NCBI GenBank assembly: GCA_012728155.1
Contig: JAAYFR010000388.1
Location: forward strand, 1 to 7,600
Direction of reading: 5' to 3'
DNA: 7,600 nucleotides
From: Bacteroidales bacterium
Lineage (GTDB): Bacteria > Bacteroidota > Bacteroidia > Bacteroidales > Dysgonomonadaceae
Below, one piece after another: positions 1-6,344 of the stretch. Numbering within the stretch: position 1 is the stretch's first letter; each line of letters starts with the position of its first letter. Position numbers and translations under genes: made by a program. The notes beneath the pieces were generated by a model. That model saw nothing but the letters and a program-made list of their open reading frames with translations. It did not search any database and was not told the origin of the DNA.

Positions 1-950
1 CCGAGAATGTTTTGCGGGATATCCGCCGGATTCTGAGTGCAGAAATAGACACCCACCCCCTTGGAACGGATCAGTCGGACGATCTGTTCCACCTTTTCAA
101 GCAGTGCCGCGGGCATATCGTTGAAGAGCAGGTGTGCTTCGTCGAAGAAAAAGACCAGTTTCGGTTTTTCCAAGTCACCCACTTCGGGAAGTGTCTCATA
201 GAGGTCGTTGAGCAACCATAACAGGAAGGTGGTATATACACGAGGTGACCGCATCAGCTTGTCGGCAGCGAGGATATTGATCACCCCTTTACCCTGCTCG
301 GTCTGGATGAAATCGGTAATTTCCAGGTTTGGCTCTCCAAGGAACTTGTCGGCTCCTTCACTTTCGAGGCGGATCAATCCCCGTTGAATAGCGCCAATAC
401 TTGCCGGAGAGATATTTCCATATTTGGTGGTGAACTGGGCGCGGTTGTCGCCGACATATTGCAGCATCATCTTCAGGTCTTTGAGATCGATCAGCAGCAA
501 GTCGTTGTCATCGGCGATACGGAAAGCCATGGTGAGGATAGCTCCCTGTGTCTCGTTCAGATTCAGCAAACGCTCCAGGAGTAATGGCCCCATAGAAGTG
601 ACGGTGGTCCGTACCGGATGCCCCTGTTCGCCGAACACATCCCAAAAACGTACCGGAAACGGTTTGTATTCAAATCCTTTTTCGGGCAGACCATATTGTT
701 CTACCCGTTTTGTGACGCTCTCCTTGTTGCCTCCTATTTTTGCCACACCTGAGAGATCGCCCTTCATATCGGCGGCAAATACAGGTACTCCCATATCGCT
801 AAAGGTCTCTGACAATGTTTGTAGGGTGACTGTCTTTCCGGTACCGGTTGCACCGGTAATAAGGCCATGCCGATTTGCCATCTTGGCTGACAGAGATACT
901 TCTGCACGATCGTTAATGGCTATAAAAGCACGTTTGTTGTTATCGAACAT
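1..950 (-). CDS. HerA-like / DUF853 (YjgR-type) P-loop ATPase, 3' end outside window
   Basis: This is the first 316 residues of a FtsK/HerA-superfamily ATPase. The stop codon lies beyond the left edge. The translation begins MFDNNKRAFIAINDRAEVSL. It carries a Walker A motif GATGTGKT at residues 33-40, the segment AADMKGDLSG at about 59-68, and a Walker B strand LVFFFDEAHLLF at 265-276 (D270, E271). A polar TQNP motif follows at 305-308, where the sensor strand of HerA-like ATPases sits. This order matches the DUF853 family, of which E. coli YjgR (about 500 residues) is the named member, so roughly a third of the protein should be missing. HerA proteins are hexameric DNA translocases, but the role of the YjgR branch is poorly defined, so DNA pumping is inference. 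The ATG at 948-950 is chosen because an in-frame TAA lies four codons upstream. No Shine-Dalgarno is visible. No frameshift is seen. Confidence 0.93.
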   Translation of the reverse strand, partial: MFDNNKRAFIAINDRAEVSLSAKMANRHGLITGATGTGKTVTLQTLSETFSDMGVPVFAADMKGDLSGVAKIGGNKESVTKRVEQYGLPEKGFEYKPFPVRFWDVFGEQGHPVRTTVTSMGPLLLERLLNLNETQGAILTMAFRIADDNDLLLIDLKDLKMMLQYVGDNRAQFTTKYGNISPASIGAIQRGLIRLESEGADKFLGEPNLEITDFIQTEQGKGVINILAADKLMRSPRVYTTFLLWLLNDLYETLPEVGDLEKPKLVFFFDEAHLLFNDMPAALLEKVEQIVRLIRSKGVGVYFCTQNPADIPQNIL

Positions 951-980
951 AATAGACAATTGTTAAATGTATAAGTTGAG

Positions 981-988
981 CAAAGTTA
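981..988 (-). promoter_or_regulatory. Putative Bacteroidetes-type -7 box for the HerA-like gene
   Basis: Read on the minus strand this is TAACTTTG, an exact match to the Bacteroidetes -7 consensus TAnnTTTG. It lies about 30 nt upstream of the HerA-like ATG, giving a short A/T-rich leader. The -33 element is weak: at 19-bp spacing the sequence is GTTT instead of TTTG. Assignment is by pattern and position only. Confidence 0.5.
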
Positions 989-1036
989 ACGAAATAATTG
1001 AAATGAAAAACGAAATTATGCTATTGAGTTAATTTT

Positions 1037-1067
1037 TTTGTCATGAGCTAAATATCATATATCTTTA
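1037..1067 (+). promoter_or_regulatory. Putative Bacteroidetes-type promoter for the exported protein gene
   Basis: A TTTG at 1037-1040 (-33 box) is followed after exactly 19 bp by TATCTTTA at 1060-1067, one mismatch from the -7 consensus TAnnTTTG. The predicted start of transcription is around 1073, leaving a leader of about 20 nt before the ATG at 1095. It lies back to back with the promoter of the HerA-like gene inside the 144-bp intergenic region 951-1094. Confidence 0.6.
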
Positions 1068-1094
1068 TGATACCAATGACACATTAAATAGATT

Positions 1095-1766
1095 ATGCGT
1101 ATGAACTATAAGTATGTTTTGTTTTTTTTTCCCATATTGGCCTGTTTTTCGGTAAAAGCGCAAATAGAGACAAAAGAGATATTTCATTATATATTTCCTG
1201 AGTTTACCAGTGGTGTTGTGCTGATGAAGGATGGTACTAAAAATCAAGCTCTGCTCAATTACAATGCTGCTACCGAAGAGATGACCTTCGATCAGAAAGG
1301 GCAAAAATTAGCTTTTACGGATTTGACTTTGAATCAATTGGATACTGTTTTCATTCAGGATCGGAAATTTGTGTTGCTTGATAATAAAAAGTTTGCAGAG
1401 TTGATCCATCAAGATGGTTATAAGCTGTTTGTCCAGTATAAATGCCGGGTGATCCCTCCCGGTAAGCCGGCACCCTATGGCGGTACATCACAAACCTCTT
1501 CTGCCACCTCCTATTCGAGTTGGATAGGGGATGGAAGAATTTATCAGTTGAAGTTGCCCGATGATTTTAAAGTGAATAGTACTGTGGTTTACTGGTTAGA
1601 TAATGGCGCGGGGTTGAAGAGTTTTTCGTCGATGGGACAATTGAAAAAGTTTTACGGCAAACAGAAGGTGATCTATAACCAATATACCAAGGAGCATAAG
1701 GTCGATTTCAAAGATAGGGAATCGATTGCCGATTTGGTCTATTATATGGAAACAAATCCACAATAA
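1095..1766 (+). CDS. Exported protein of unknown function, 223 aa
   Basis: I do not recognise a named family. The N-terminus is a clear export signal: a short basic/polar start (MRMNYKY), a hydrophobic run VLFFFPILACFSV at about 8-20, then VKA before Q23, a typical signal peptidase I site. The ILAC at 14-17 is a poor lipobox, so a lipoprotein is a less likely alternative. The mature part (about 200 aa) has no further membrane segment. It reads as alternating beta-rich stretches, for example SGVVLMKDG at 39-47 and NQALLNYN at 50-57. A Gly/Ser/Thr-rich linker lies at about 129-142 and a charged C-terminus ends in DLVYYMETNPQ. There is one mature cysteine (C117). A periplasmic or envelope location is inferred. 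Start choice is open between the ATG codons at 1095 and 1101; both retain the signal peptide. The gene stands alone, divergent from the HerA-like gene and convergent with menA (21-bp gap). Similar small exported proteins with a 'G-V-V-L-M-K-D-G' opening seem familiar from Bacteroidales, but that is recall, not a search. Confidence 0.85.
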   Translation: MRMNYKYVLFFFPILACFSVKAQIETKEIFHYIFPEFTSGVVLMKDGTKNQALLNYNAATEEMTFDQKGQKLAFTDLTLNQLDTVFIQDRKFVLLDNKKFAELIHQDGYKLFVQYKCRVIPPGKPAPYGGTSQTSSATSYSSWIGDGRIYQLKLPDDFKVNSTVVYWLDNGAGLKSFSSMGQLKKFYGKQKVIYNQYTKEHKVDFKDRESIADLVYYMETNPQ

Positions 1767-1787
1767 CTCAACGGTAAAGGGATTAGT

Positions 1788-2693
1788 TTAGATATTGATA
1801 CATACCGAGAACAACAAGGCCAGGAGGAATCCGGACAGCGATGTAAGTCGCAAGTAGGGGTCGAGTTCGTGGCCGTTTTTCTTTCGTATGCAGTCCATTA
1901 TCCTGAAGAGAAATAGAAAGGCTAGCAGGTAGAGATAGCGGTACCAGGGTATCGGTGCGTATAGGGTGCTATAGCAGAAAAAAAAGAGAAACGAGGTGAG
2001 GGTCAATATTCCATGATATAGTTTCGCCTTGTTGATTCCCAATTTCACCGCTATCGTAATCTTTCCCGAGGATCTGTCGTTCTCTATATCCCTCATATTA
2101 TTGATATTTAATATCATGGCACTGATGAGTCCGATTCCGATAGCGGGCAGCACAGGCTGGAAGTTGAACTGATGGGTATGCAGAAAATAGGTGCCTATCA
2201 CCGGTACGGGGCCGAAGAAGAGAAAGGCCAGAAGATCGCCCCAACCCTTATAACCGTAGGCATGTTTTCCAAGTGTGTAAAAGAGTGCGGCAAGAATGCT
2301 GACACCACCAAATCCAATCAGTATGACTGCGGAAGAGAATGGTATATAGTAGATATTATTGAATATCAACGAGAGTCCGGTAATGATGCAGATAAGGGAA
2401 AAAACAACGATTGCCCCTTTCATCTCCCGCGAAGATATTTTTCCACTTTGCAGGGTACGTGCAGGACCCTGTCTGCGTCCTGTGGTATCGGTTCCTTTCT
2501 GGAAATCACCCAGGTCGTTGGCAAGGTTTGCCAGTATTTGGATGGAGACCGCCAGCAGAAGGGTGAGCATGAAAGTGGTCATGCCGAAGCTCTCTTCGTG
2601 TAAAGCTATCCCGCTTCCTAAGATGACAGTTGCCACAGCCAGAAAAAGTGTCCGTAGGCGAAAGGCGGTGATCCAGTCTTTTACTGTAGCCAT
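1788..2693 (-). CDS. menA: 1,4-dihydroxy-2-naphthoate polyprenyltransferase (UbiA family)
   Basis: Integral membrane prenyltransferase that attaches a polyprenyl chain to 1,4-dihydroxy-2-naphthoate, giving demethylmenaquinone in menaquinone synthesis. The 301 residues match the usual MenA length of about 290-310. Both Asp-rich motifs of the UbiA superfamily are present: NDLGDFQKGTD at 59-69 (D60, D63, D69), in the MenA-like form N-D-x-x-D-x-x-x-G-x-D, and NNMRDIENDRSSGK at 198-211 (D202, D206). These bind Mg2+-prenyl diphosphate. Hydrophobic helices alternate along the whole chain, roughly at 15-31, 39-57, 93-111, 119-141, 153-171, 180-197, 227-245, 252-266 and 284-300. It starts 31 bp downstream of the proS stop on the same strand with no evident terminator between, so co-transcription is likely. 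The leader is pyrimidine-rich (period-7 repeat, see repeat entry) with no clear Shine-Dalgarno. A different UbiA-type aromatic prenyltransferase is possible but the first motif favours MenA. Confidence 0.93.
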   Translation of the reverse strand: MATVKDWITAFRLRTLFLAVATVILGSGIALHEESFGMTTFMLTLLLAVSIQILANLANDLGDFQKGTDTTGRRQGPARTLQSGKISSREMKGAIVVFSLICIITGLSLIFNNIYYIPFSSAVILIGFGGVSILAALFYTLGKHAYGYKGWGDLLAFLFFGPVPVIGTYFLHTHQFNFQPVLPAIGIGLISAMILNINNMRDIENDRSSGKITIAVKLGINKAKLYHGILTLTSFLFFFCYSTLYAPIPWYRYLYLLAFLFLFRIMDCIRKKNGHELDPYLRLTSLSGFLLALLFSVCINI

Positions 2694-2703
2694 AACTGGG
2701 GAG

Positions 2704-2724
2704 TGAAGAATGAAAAATGAAGAA
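2704..2724. repeat. Three-unit period-7 microrepeat between proS and menA
   Basis: Three head-to-tail 7-mers fill most of the 31-bp proS-menA spacer: TGAAGAA (2704-2710), TGAAAAA (2711-2717) and TGAAGAA (2718-2724), abutting the proS stop codon. In the transcript (minus strand) it reads as a C/U-only run apart from one A per unit. Whether it acts as an unstructured leader for menA or is simply a simple-sequence tract cannot be told from the sequence. Confidence 0.75.
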
Positions 2725-4206
2725 TTAGTACGCCCGGGCGAAGATCACCCGTTGTGCCGACGGTTTGCCGGTCACCATACATTGGCCCGGTCTCTTCTCC
2801 CTATCGAGCGGGATACAGCGGATAGTAGCTTTGGTCTCATCTTTGATGCGCTCTTCCGTTTCGGGTGTCCCATCCCAGTGGCAGAGCAGAAATCCACCCT
2901 TTTCGATCTCCACTTTGAACTCCTCATAACTATCTACTTCACGGGTTTGTGCCGTGCGGAAATCAGCCGCTTTCTTGTAGATATTCTCCTGCATCTCATC
3001 TAACAGCGCTTTGATGTGGGTTTCAATATTGTCGCACGACAGGGTCTCTTTGGTGAGGGTATCGCGACGGGCCACCTCAATGGTATTGTTTTCCAGGTCG
3101 CGTCCACCCATGGCAAGACGTACCGGAACCCCTTTGAGTTCATATTCCGAGAATTTCCATCCCGGTTTCTTGTTGTCGGCATTGTCATATTTCACACTGA
3201 TGCCAAGGGCTTTCAACCGTTCCACGATGCCTGCCACCTTTTCATCAATTTGTTGGAGCTGTGCATTGTTCTTATAGATGGGAACGATCACCACCTGATA
3301 GGGAGCCAGCTTGGGAGGAAGTACCAATCCATTGTCGTCGGAATGCGACATGATCAGGGCGCCCATCAGACGGGTGGAGACCCCCCATGAGGTGGCCCAT
3401 ACATAGTCGCGTTTCCCGCCCTGGTCGGTGAATTGCACATCGAACGCCTTGGCGAAGTTCTGCCCCAGGAAGTGGGAAGTGCCCGACTGCAATGCTTTGC
3501 CATCCTGCATCAACGCCTCGATGGTATAGGTATCTATGGCGCCGGCGAATCTTTCCGATTCCGATTTCAACCCTTTTGTAACAGGCATAGCCATATATTT
3601 CTCGGCAAATTCTGCATATACATTGATCATCTGCTCTGCTTCGGCGATGGCCTCCTCTTTGGTGGCGTGGGCGGTATGGCCTTCCTGCCAGAGGAATTCG
3701 GCTGTGCGGAGGAAGAGGCGTGTGCGCATTTCCCAACGTACCACGTTGGCCCACTGGTTGATCAGGATGGGCAGGTCGCGGTAGGATTGTATCCAGTTCT
3801 TGTAGGTGCTCCAGATAATGGTTTCGGAGGTGGGGCGTACGATCAGCTCCTCTTCGAGTTTGGCTTCCGGGTCGACAACCACACCATTGCCGTCGGGTGC
3901 ATTCTTGAGGCGGTAGTGTGTCACTACGGCACACTCTTTGGCGAACCCTTCCACATGGTCGGCTTCACGGCTAAGAAATGATTTAGGGATGAACAGCGGG
4001 AAATAGGCGTTCATGTGTCCGGTCTCCTTGAACATATCGTCTAATTGACGCTGCATCTTTTCCCATATCGCATAACCATAGGGTTTGATCACCATGCAAC
4101 CGCGCACGGCGGAGTTCTCGGCCAGTTCTGCTTTAATTACCAAATCGAGATACCATTGAGAGTAATCCTTACTGCGGGGCGTAAGCTCCTTCAATTCTTT
4201 AGCCAT
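2725..4206 (-). CDS. proS: Prolyl-tRNA synthetase, archaeal/eukaryotic-like short type
   Basis: Class II aminoacyl-tRNA synthetase that charges tRNA-Pro, 493 aa and cytoplasmic. Motif 1 lies at about 41-74, ending NAYFPLFIP. The proline/ATP pocket includes LIVRPTSET (121-129). Motif 2 spans RWEMRTRLFLRTAEFLWQEG (157-176), with R157 and E159. QSGTSHFLGQNF is at 240-251 and motif 3 GVSTRLMG at 275-282 (R279). An anticodon-binding domain starts near 303, and the C-terminal domain ends in ...FARAY with the terminal tyrosine typical of this type. There is no inserted editing domain of the bacterial long type, so Ala-tRNA-Pro would need trans editing (family inference). The C-terminal domain shows only C442, C464 and C476, fewer than the four zinc ligands of T. 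thermophilus ProRS. The start is MAKELKEL at 4204-4206; the frame stays open to 4296, but that extension crosses the promoter and does not resemble ProRS. The leader is A-rich. First gene of a probable proS-menA operon. Confidence 0.97.
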   Translation of the reverse strand: MAKELKELTPRSKDYSQWYLDLVIKAELAENSAVRGCMVIKPYGYAIWEKMQRQLDDMFKETGHMNAYFPLFIPKSFLSREADHVEGFAKECAVVTHYRLKNAPDGNGVVVDPEAKLEEELIVRPTSETIIWSTYKNWIQSYRDLPILINQWANVVRWEMRTRLFLRTAEFLWQEGHTAHATKEEAIAEAEQMINVYAEFAEKYMAMPVTKGLKSESERFAGAIDTYTIEALMQDGKALQSGTSHFLGQNFAKAFDVQFTDQGGKRDYVWATSWGVSTRLMGALIMSHSDDNGLVLPPKLAPYQVVIVPIYKNNAQLQQIDEKVAGIVERLKALGISVKYDNADNKKPGWKFSEYELKGVPVRLAMGGRDLENNTIEVARRDTLTKETLSCDNIETHIKALLDEMQENIYKKAADFRTAQTREVDSYEEFKVEIEKGGFLLCHWDGTPETEERIKDETKATIRCIPLDREKRPGQCMVTGKPSAQRVIFARAY

Positions 4207-4231
4207 TTTTCTTTTATTTTGTTTGCGGGTG

Positions 4232-4239
4232 CAAAGATA
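4232..4239 (-). promoter_or_regulatory. Putative Bacteroidetes-type -7 box for proS
   Basis: On the minus strand this reads TATCTTTG, a perfect TAnnTTTG match, 25 bp upstream of the proS ATG (gap 4207-4231). The -33 position at 19-bp spacing (4259-4262) reads TCGG, a poor match, and falls inside the outer arm of the nested inverted repeat at 4257-4293. A weak -33 box covered by a palindrome suggests regulated initiation, but this is inference. Confidence 0.6.
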
Positions 4240-4256
4240 GAAAATTAATATGCCAA

Positions 4257-4293
4257 TACCGATAATTTCTCCCGATTTATCGGGAAATCGGTA
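4257..4293. repeat. Nested inverted repeat (four CCGAT-type half-sites) over the proS promoter
   Basis: Two perfect 7-bp inverted repeats share nearly one centre. The outer pair is TACCGAT (4257-4263) with ATCGGTA (4287-4293). The inner pair is TCCCGAT (4270-4276) with ATCGGGA (4279-4285), separated by only TT. All four arms are variants of one half-site, T(A/C)CCGAT, so the element looks more like a cluster of protein-binding sites than an RNA hairpin. No T-run follows on either strand, so a terminator is unlikely. It lies between the divergent proS and mutS-like promoters, covering the expected proS -33 region and starting 18 bp upstream of the proS -7 box. Confidence 0.7.
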
Positions 4294-4333
4294 CAAGTAG
4301 TGCGAATCCGGTAATTGCAGATTTGATGATTTG

Positions 4334-4366
4334 TTTAAAACAAAACCTCAAAAAATTGTACCTTTG
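4334..4366 (+). promoter_or_regulatory. Putative Bacteroidetes-type promoter for the MutS-like gene
   Basis: TACCTTTG at 4359-4366 matches the -7 consensus TAnnTTTG exactly. A TTTA at 4334-4337 sits 21 bp upstream as an imperfect -33 box; a perfect TTTG at 4330-4333 is 25 bp away, which is too far for the usual spacing. The predicted transcript would start near 4372 and carry a leader of about 100 nt, longer than the other leaders in this window. Confidence 0.5.
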
Positions 4367-4375
4367 ACGACGATT

Positions 4376-4389
4376 TTGATTGAAATCAA
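4376..4389. repeat. Short palindrome near the predicted mutS-like transcription start
   Basis: TTGATT GA AATCAA is a perfect 6-bp inverted repeat with a 2-bp centre, starting 10 bp after the -7 box TACCTTTG. Its position at the start of the transcript would suit a repressor operator; the two-base centre makes a stable RNA hairpin unlikely. It is A/T-rich and short, so chance is a real alternative. Confidence 0.35.
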
Positions 4390-4471
4390 TATTTTCTCAG
4401 GTTTCGTAAAATATCGAAGGATGAATATTTGAGTTGTAATCATACGGTTTGCGAAACTTAAATTATTTATT

Positions 4472-6271
4472 ATGAAGGAAATGGACAAGGATTATTATAA
4501 AGAGAAGATAGAGGGGAATGCCATAGAGTTGAATAAGGTGAAATCGCGGTTAAGGATATTTCCATTCCTGAAACTTCTGTTTTTTCTTGCGGCTGTCATC
4601 CTTGTGGTCGCTACCTATCAGTGGGGGTGGGAGAGGACGACCTGTTTTGTATCTGCGGCGCTCTCTCTTGTAATCTTCGCTTTGCTCTACAGATGGGATG
4701 AGCATTATTTGCAAAAGAGGGTTTATTACATGGCTTTGCATAGTGTATATACCAACGAGATCAGTTTTTTAGAGGGAGATTATACTCCTTTCGATAACGG
4801 GGAACGATTTATCAATAAAAAACATCCCTACTCTTATGATCTGGATGTTTTTGGTGAGAACTCTATCTATCACATGATCAACAGGACAGTGACGGATGAG
4901 GCCGCTACTATTTTAGCGGAAAAGTTGAGTTCGATTCCCGATGGTGAGGAGAAAATTCTTTCCCGCCAGAAGTCGCTTTCGGAGTTGGTGCGGAAAGATG
5001 ATTTCAGACATCAGTTTATGGCTACCTGTAAAGGGTTCGATGAAGAGAAAAATAACTACAGATTGATTACCGAACACAAAGACAACAATGCCCGGTTGAC
5101 CTCCAAAACAGGGTTGATCCTTATCTGTTTTTCCATTGCCATCACAATTGCATCGGCACTATTGGCCTGGATGGGAATCCTCCCCTGGTCGCTGTTTATC
5201 ACCCTGTTTATGATGCAACTTTTTATTCCAATGACCTTTCACAAGGTGTTGAACAGGGTTGGTTCCGATATTGGTTTTCTGCACAAAAATACCCGGATCC
5301 ATGCCGATTTGTTACAAATCTTGCATCAGGAAACCTTTGATGCTGTCGAAAACCGGAATTTAAAAGAGAGACTGTTCGACACCCATAACTCCCGTGAAGC
5401 ATTGAAAGAGCTTTCTTCCCTGTTGAAGAAATTCGACCAGCGCAATAATGCCTATATTCTTATACTGCTCAATGGTTTTTTTCTGAGGGATCTGTTCCTG
5501 TTACGCCAGTTCTACCGGTGGAAAGATAATTATCTGGATCATGTTCAATCCTGGATTACTGCATTGGCAGAGATGGAAGCGAGGGTGTCGCAGGCTACTT
5601 ATATGTGCAACCTGCCTGAATTTACCCAGCCTGAGATCACGAAAAACCCGGATATCCTTATCGATGCGGTTGCATTAGGGCATCCGTTCATACCCAAAAC
5701 CAAACGTGTGGACAACGATATCCAGATCAGCAAAAAACAGTTCCTGATCATCACCGGTGCGAATATGGCGGGCAAGAGCACCTTCTTGCGGACGCTGGGT
5801 GCGAATTATATCCTTGCGGTCAATGGCATGAATGTGTGTGCTTCGAAATTCAGTTTCTCGCTCTTCAACCTTTTTAGCAGTATGCGTAATACCGACGACC
5901 TCTCATCAGGCACCTCTTATTTTAAGGCGGAACTGGAGCGGATGAGGGAGTTGATCAGGTATTGCCGCGCCCACCGTCATACGTTGATCATATTGGACGA
6001 GTTGTTGAAAGGCACCAATTCGAAAGATAAACTCGACGGATCGGTATTGTTCCTGAAAAAAATGTCGGAAGTGCCGGTAACAGGGATCATTGCAACCCAT
6101 GATCTGGAATTGGCCAAATTAGAGAATGAGTCGCCCGGCTTGTTTCAAAATTATTGTTTCGAGATATCCCTTTCCGAAGGAGAGCACTATAGCTATAAGA
6201 TACAACGCGGTGTGTCCAGAAATCTCAATGCCACCTATCTGTTACAAAAAATCTTGTCGGAAGAGTTGTGA
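4472..6271 (+). CDS. Membrane-associated MutS-family ATPase (MutS paralogue)
   Basis: A 599-aa MutS-family protein. The C-terminal third is a complete MutS domain V: Walker A GANMAGKST (429-437), the ABC-type signature region RNTDDLSSGTSYFKAE (472-487), Walker B LIILDELLKGT (505-515; D509, E510) and the switch ATHDLEL (541-547, H543). The middle (about 138-400) resembles the helical core/lever region. It differs from repair MutS (about 850 aa): the N-terminal mismatch-binding and connector domains are absent, with no F-x-E motif near the start and no C-terminal Smr nuclease domain as in MutS2. Hydrophobic segments occur at about 31-50, 56-73, 213-233 and 238-256, predicting two membrane hairpins with the ATPase in the cytoplasm. 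It is therefore unlikely to be the mismatch repair MutS, and its substrate is unknown. Proteins like this are often annotated 'DNA mismatch repair protein MutS' in Bacteroidota. The start may be the ATG at 4472 or 4481; no Shine-Dalgarno is seen. Divergent from proS. Confidence 0.9.
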   Translation: MKEMDKDYYKEKIEGNAIELNKVKSRLRIFPFLKLLFFLAAVILVVATYQWGWERTTCFVSAALSLVIFALLYRWDEHYLQKRVYYMALHSVYTNEISFLEGDYTPFDNGERFINKKHPYSYDLDVFGENSIYHMINRTVTDEAATILAEKLSSIPDGEEKILSRQKSLSELVRKDDFRHQFMATCKGFDEEKNNYRLITEHKDNNARLTSKTGLILICFSIAITIASALLAWMGILPWSLFITLFMMQLFIPMTFHKVLNRVGSDIGFLHKNTRIHADLLQILHQETFDAVENRNLKERLFDTHNSREALKELSSLLKKFDQRNNAYILILLNGFFLRDLFLLRQFYRWKDNYLDHVQSWITALAEMEARVSQATYMCNLPEFTQPEITKNPDILIDAVALGHPFIPKTKRVDNDIQISKKQFLIITGANMAGKSTFLRTLGANYILAVNGMNVCASKFSFSLFNLFSSMRNTDDLSSGTSYFKAELERMRELIRYCRAHRHTLIILDELLKGTNSKDKLDGSVLFLKKMSEVPVTGIIATHDLELAKLENESPGLFQNYCFEISLSEGEHYSYKIQRGVSRNLNATYLLQKILSEEL

Positions 6272-6292
6272 TATGCTTGTTTACGTTTCCTA

Positions 6293-6329
6293 AGTTGTAT
6301 GATTGCAACTAAATCGTTCGTCTGACGAT
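6293..6329. terminator. Two weak hairpins in the convergent gap, possible bidirectional terminator
   Basis: The 73-bp gap between the convergent mutS-like and MFS genes holds two small inverted repeats: AGTTG (6293-6297) with CAACT (6306-6310), and ATCGT (6313-6317) with ACGAT (6325-6329). The second is followed on the plus strand by ATTTT. Stems are only 5 bp (6 with one wobble in the first) and there is no long T-run, so this is a positional guess. Confidence 0.3.
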
Positions 6330-6344
6330 ATTTTGCGCCCCGGT

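Noticed and set aside
424..966. Plus-strand open frame of 180 codons opposite the HerA-like gene
   Set aside because: The opposite strand carries Walker A and B motifs in a long uninterrupted frame. The plus-strand product is Ser/Arg/Pro-rich with no recognisable motif, as expected of an antisense shadow.
994..1019. Inverted repeat ATAATT / AATTAT in the divergent intergenic region
   Set aside because: Only 6 bp per arm, purely A/T and 14 bp apart in an A/T-rich region; such pairs are expected by chance.
2172..2603. Plus-strand 143-codon frame opposite menA
   Set aside because: The menA frame contains both Asp-rich motifs and the expected membrane helices. The plus-strand product has no coherent features.
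3272..3934. Minus-strand 220-codon frame overlapping proS in another frame
   Set aside because: It lies entirely within the proS coding region, which has all class II motifs. The shifted product is Arg/His/Pro-rich low-complexity sequence typical of an out-of-frame read.
4207..4296. Upstream 30-codon extension of proS
   Set aside because: The extension is open but hydrophobic and unlike ProRS N-termini, and it runs through the putative proS promoter and the inverted repeat. MAKELKEL is the expected family start.
4443..4451. TACGGTTTG as a second -7 box for the mutS-like gene
   Set aside because: It has one extra base compared with TAnnTTTG, and there is no TTTG at 19-21 bp upstream (the nearest is 11 bp away).
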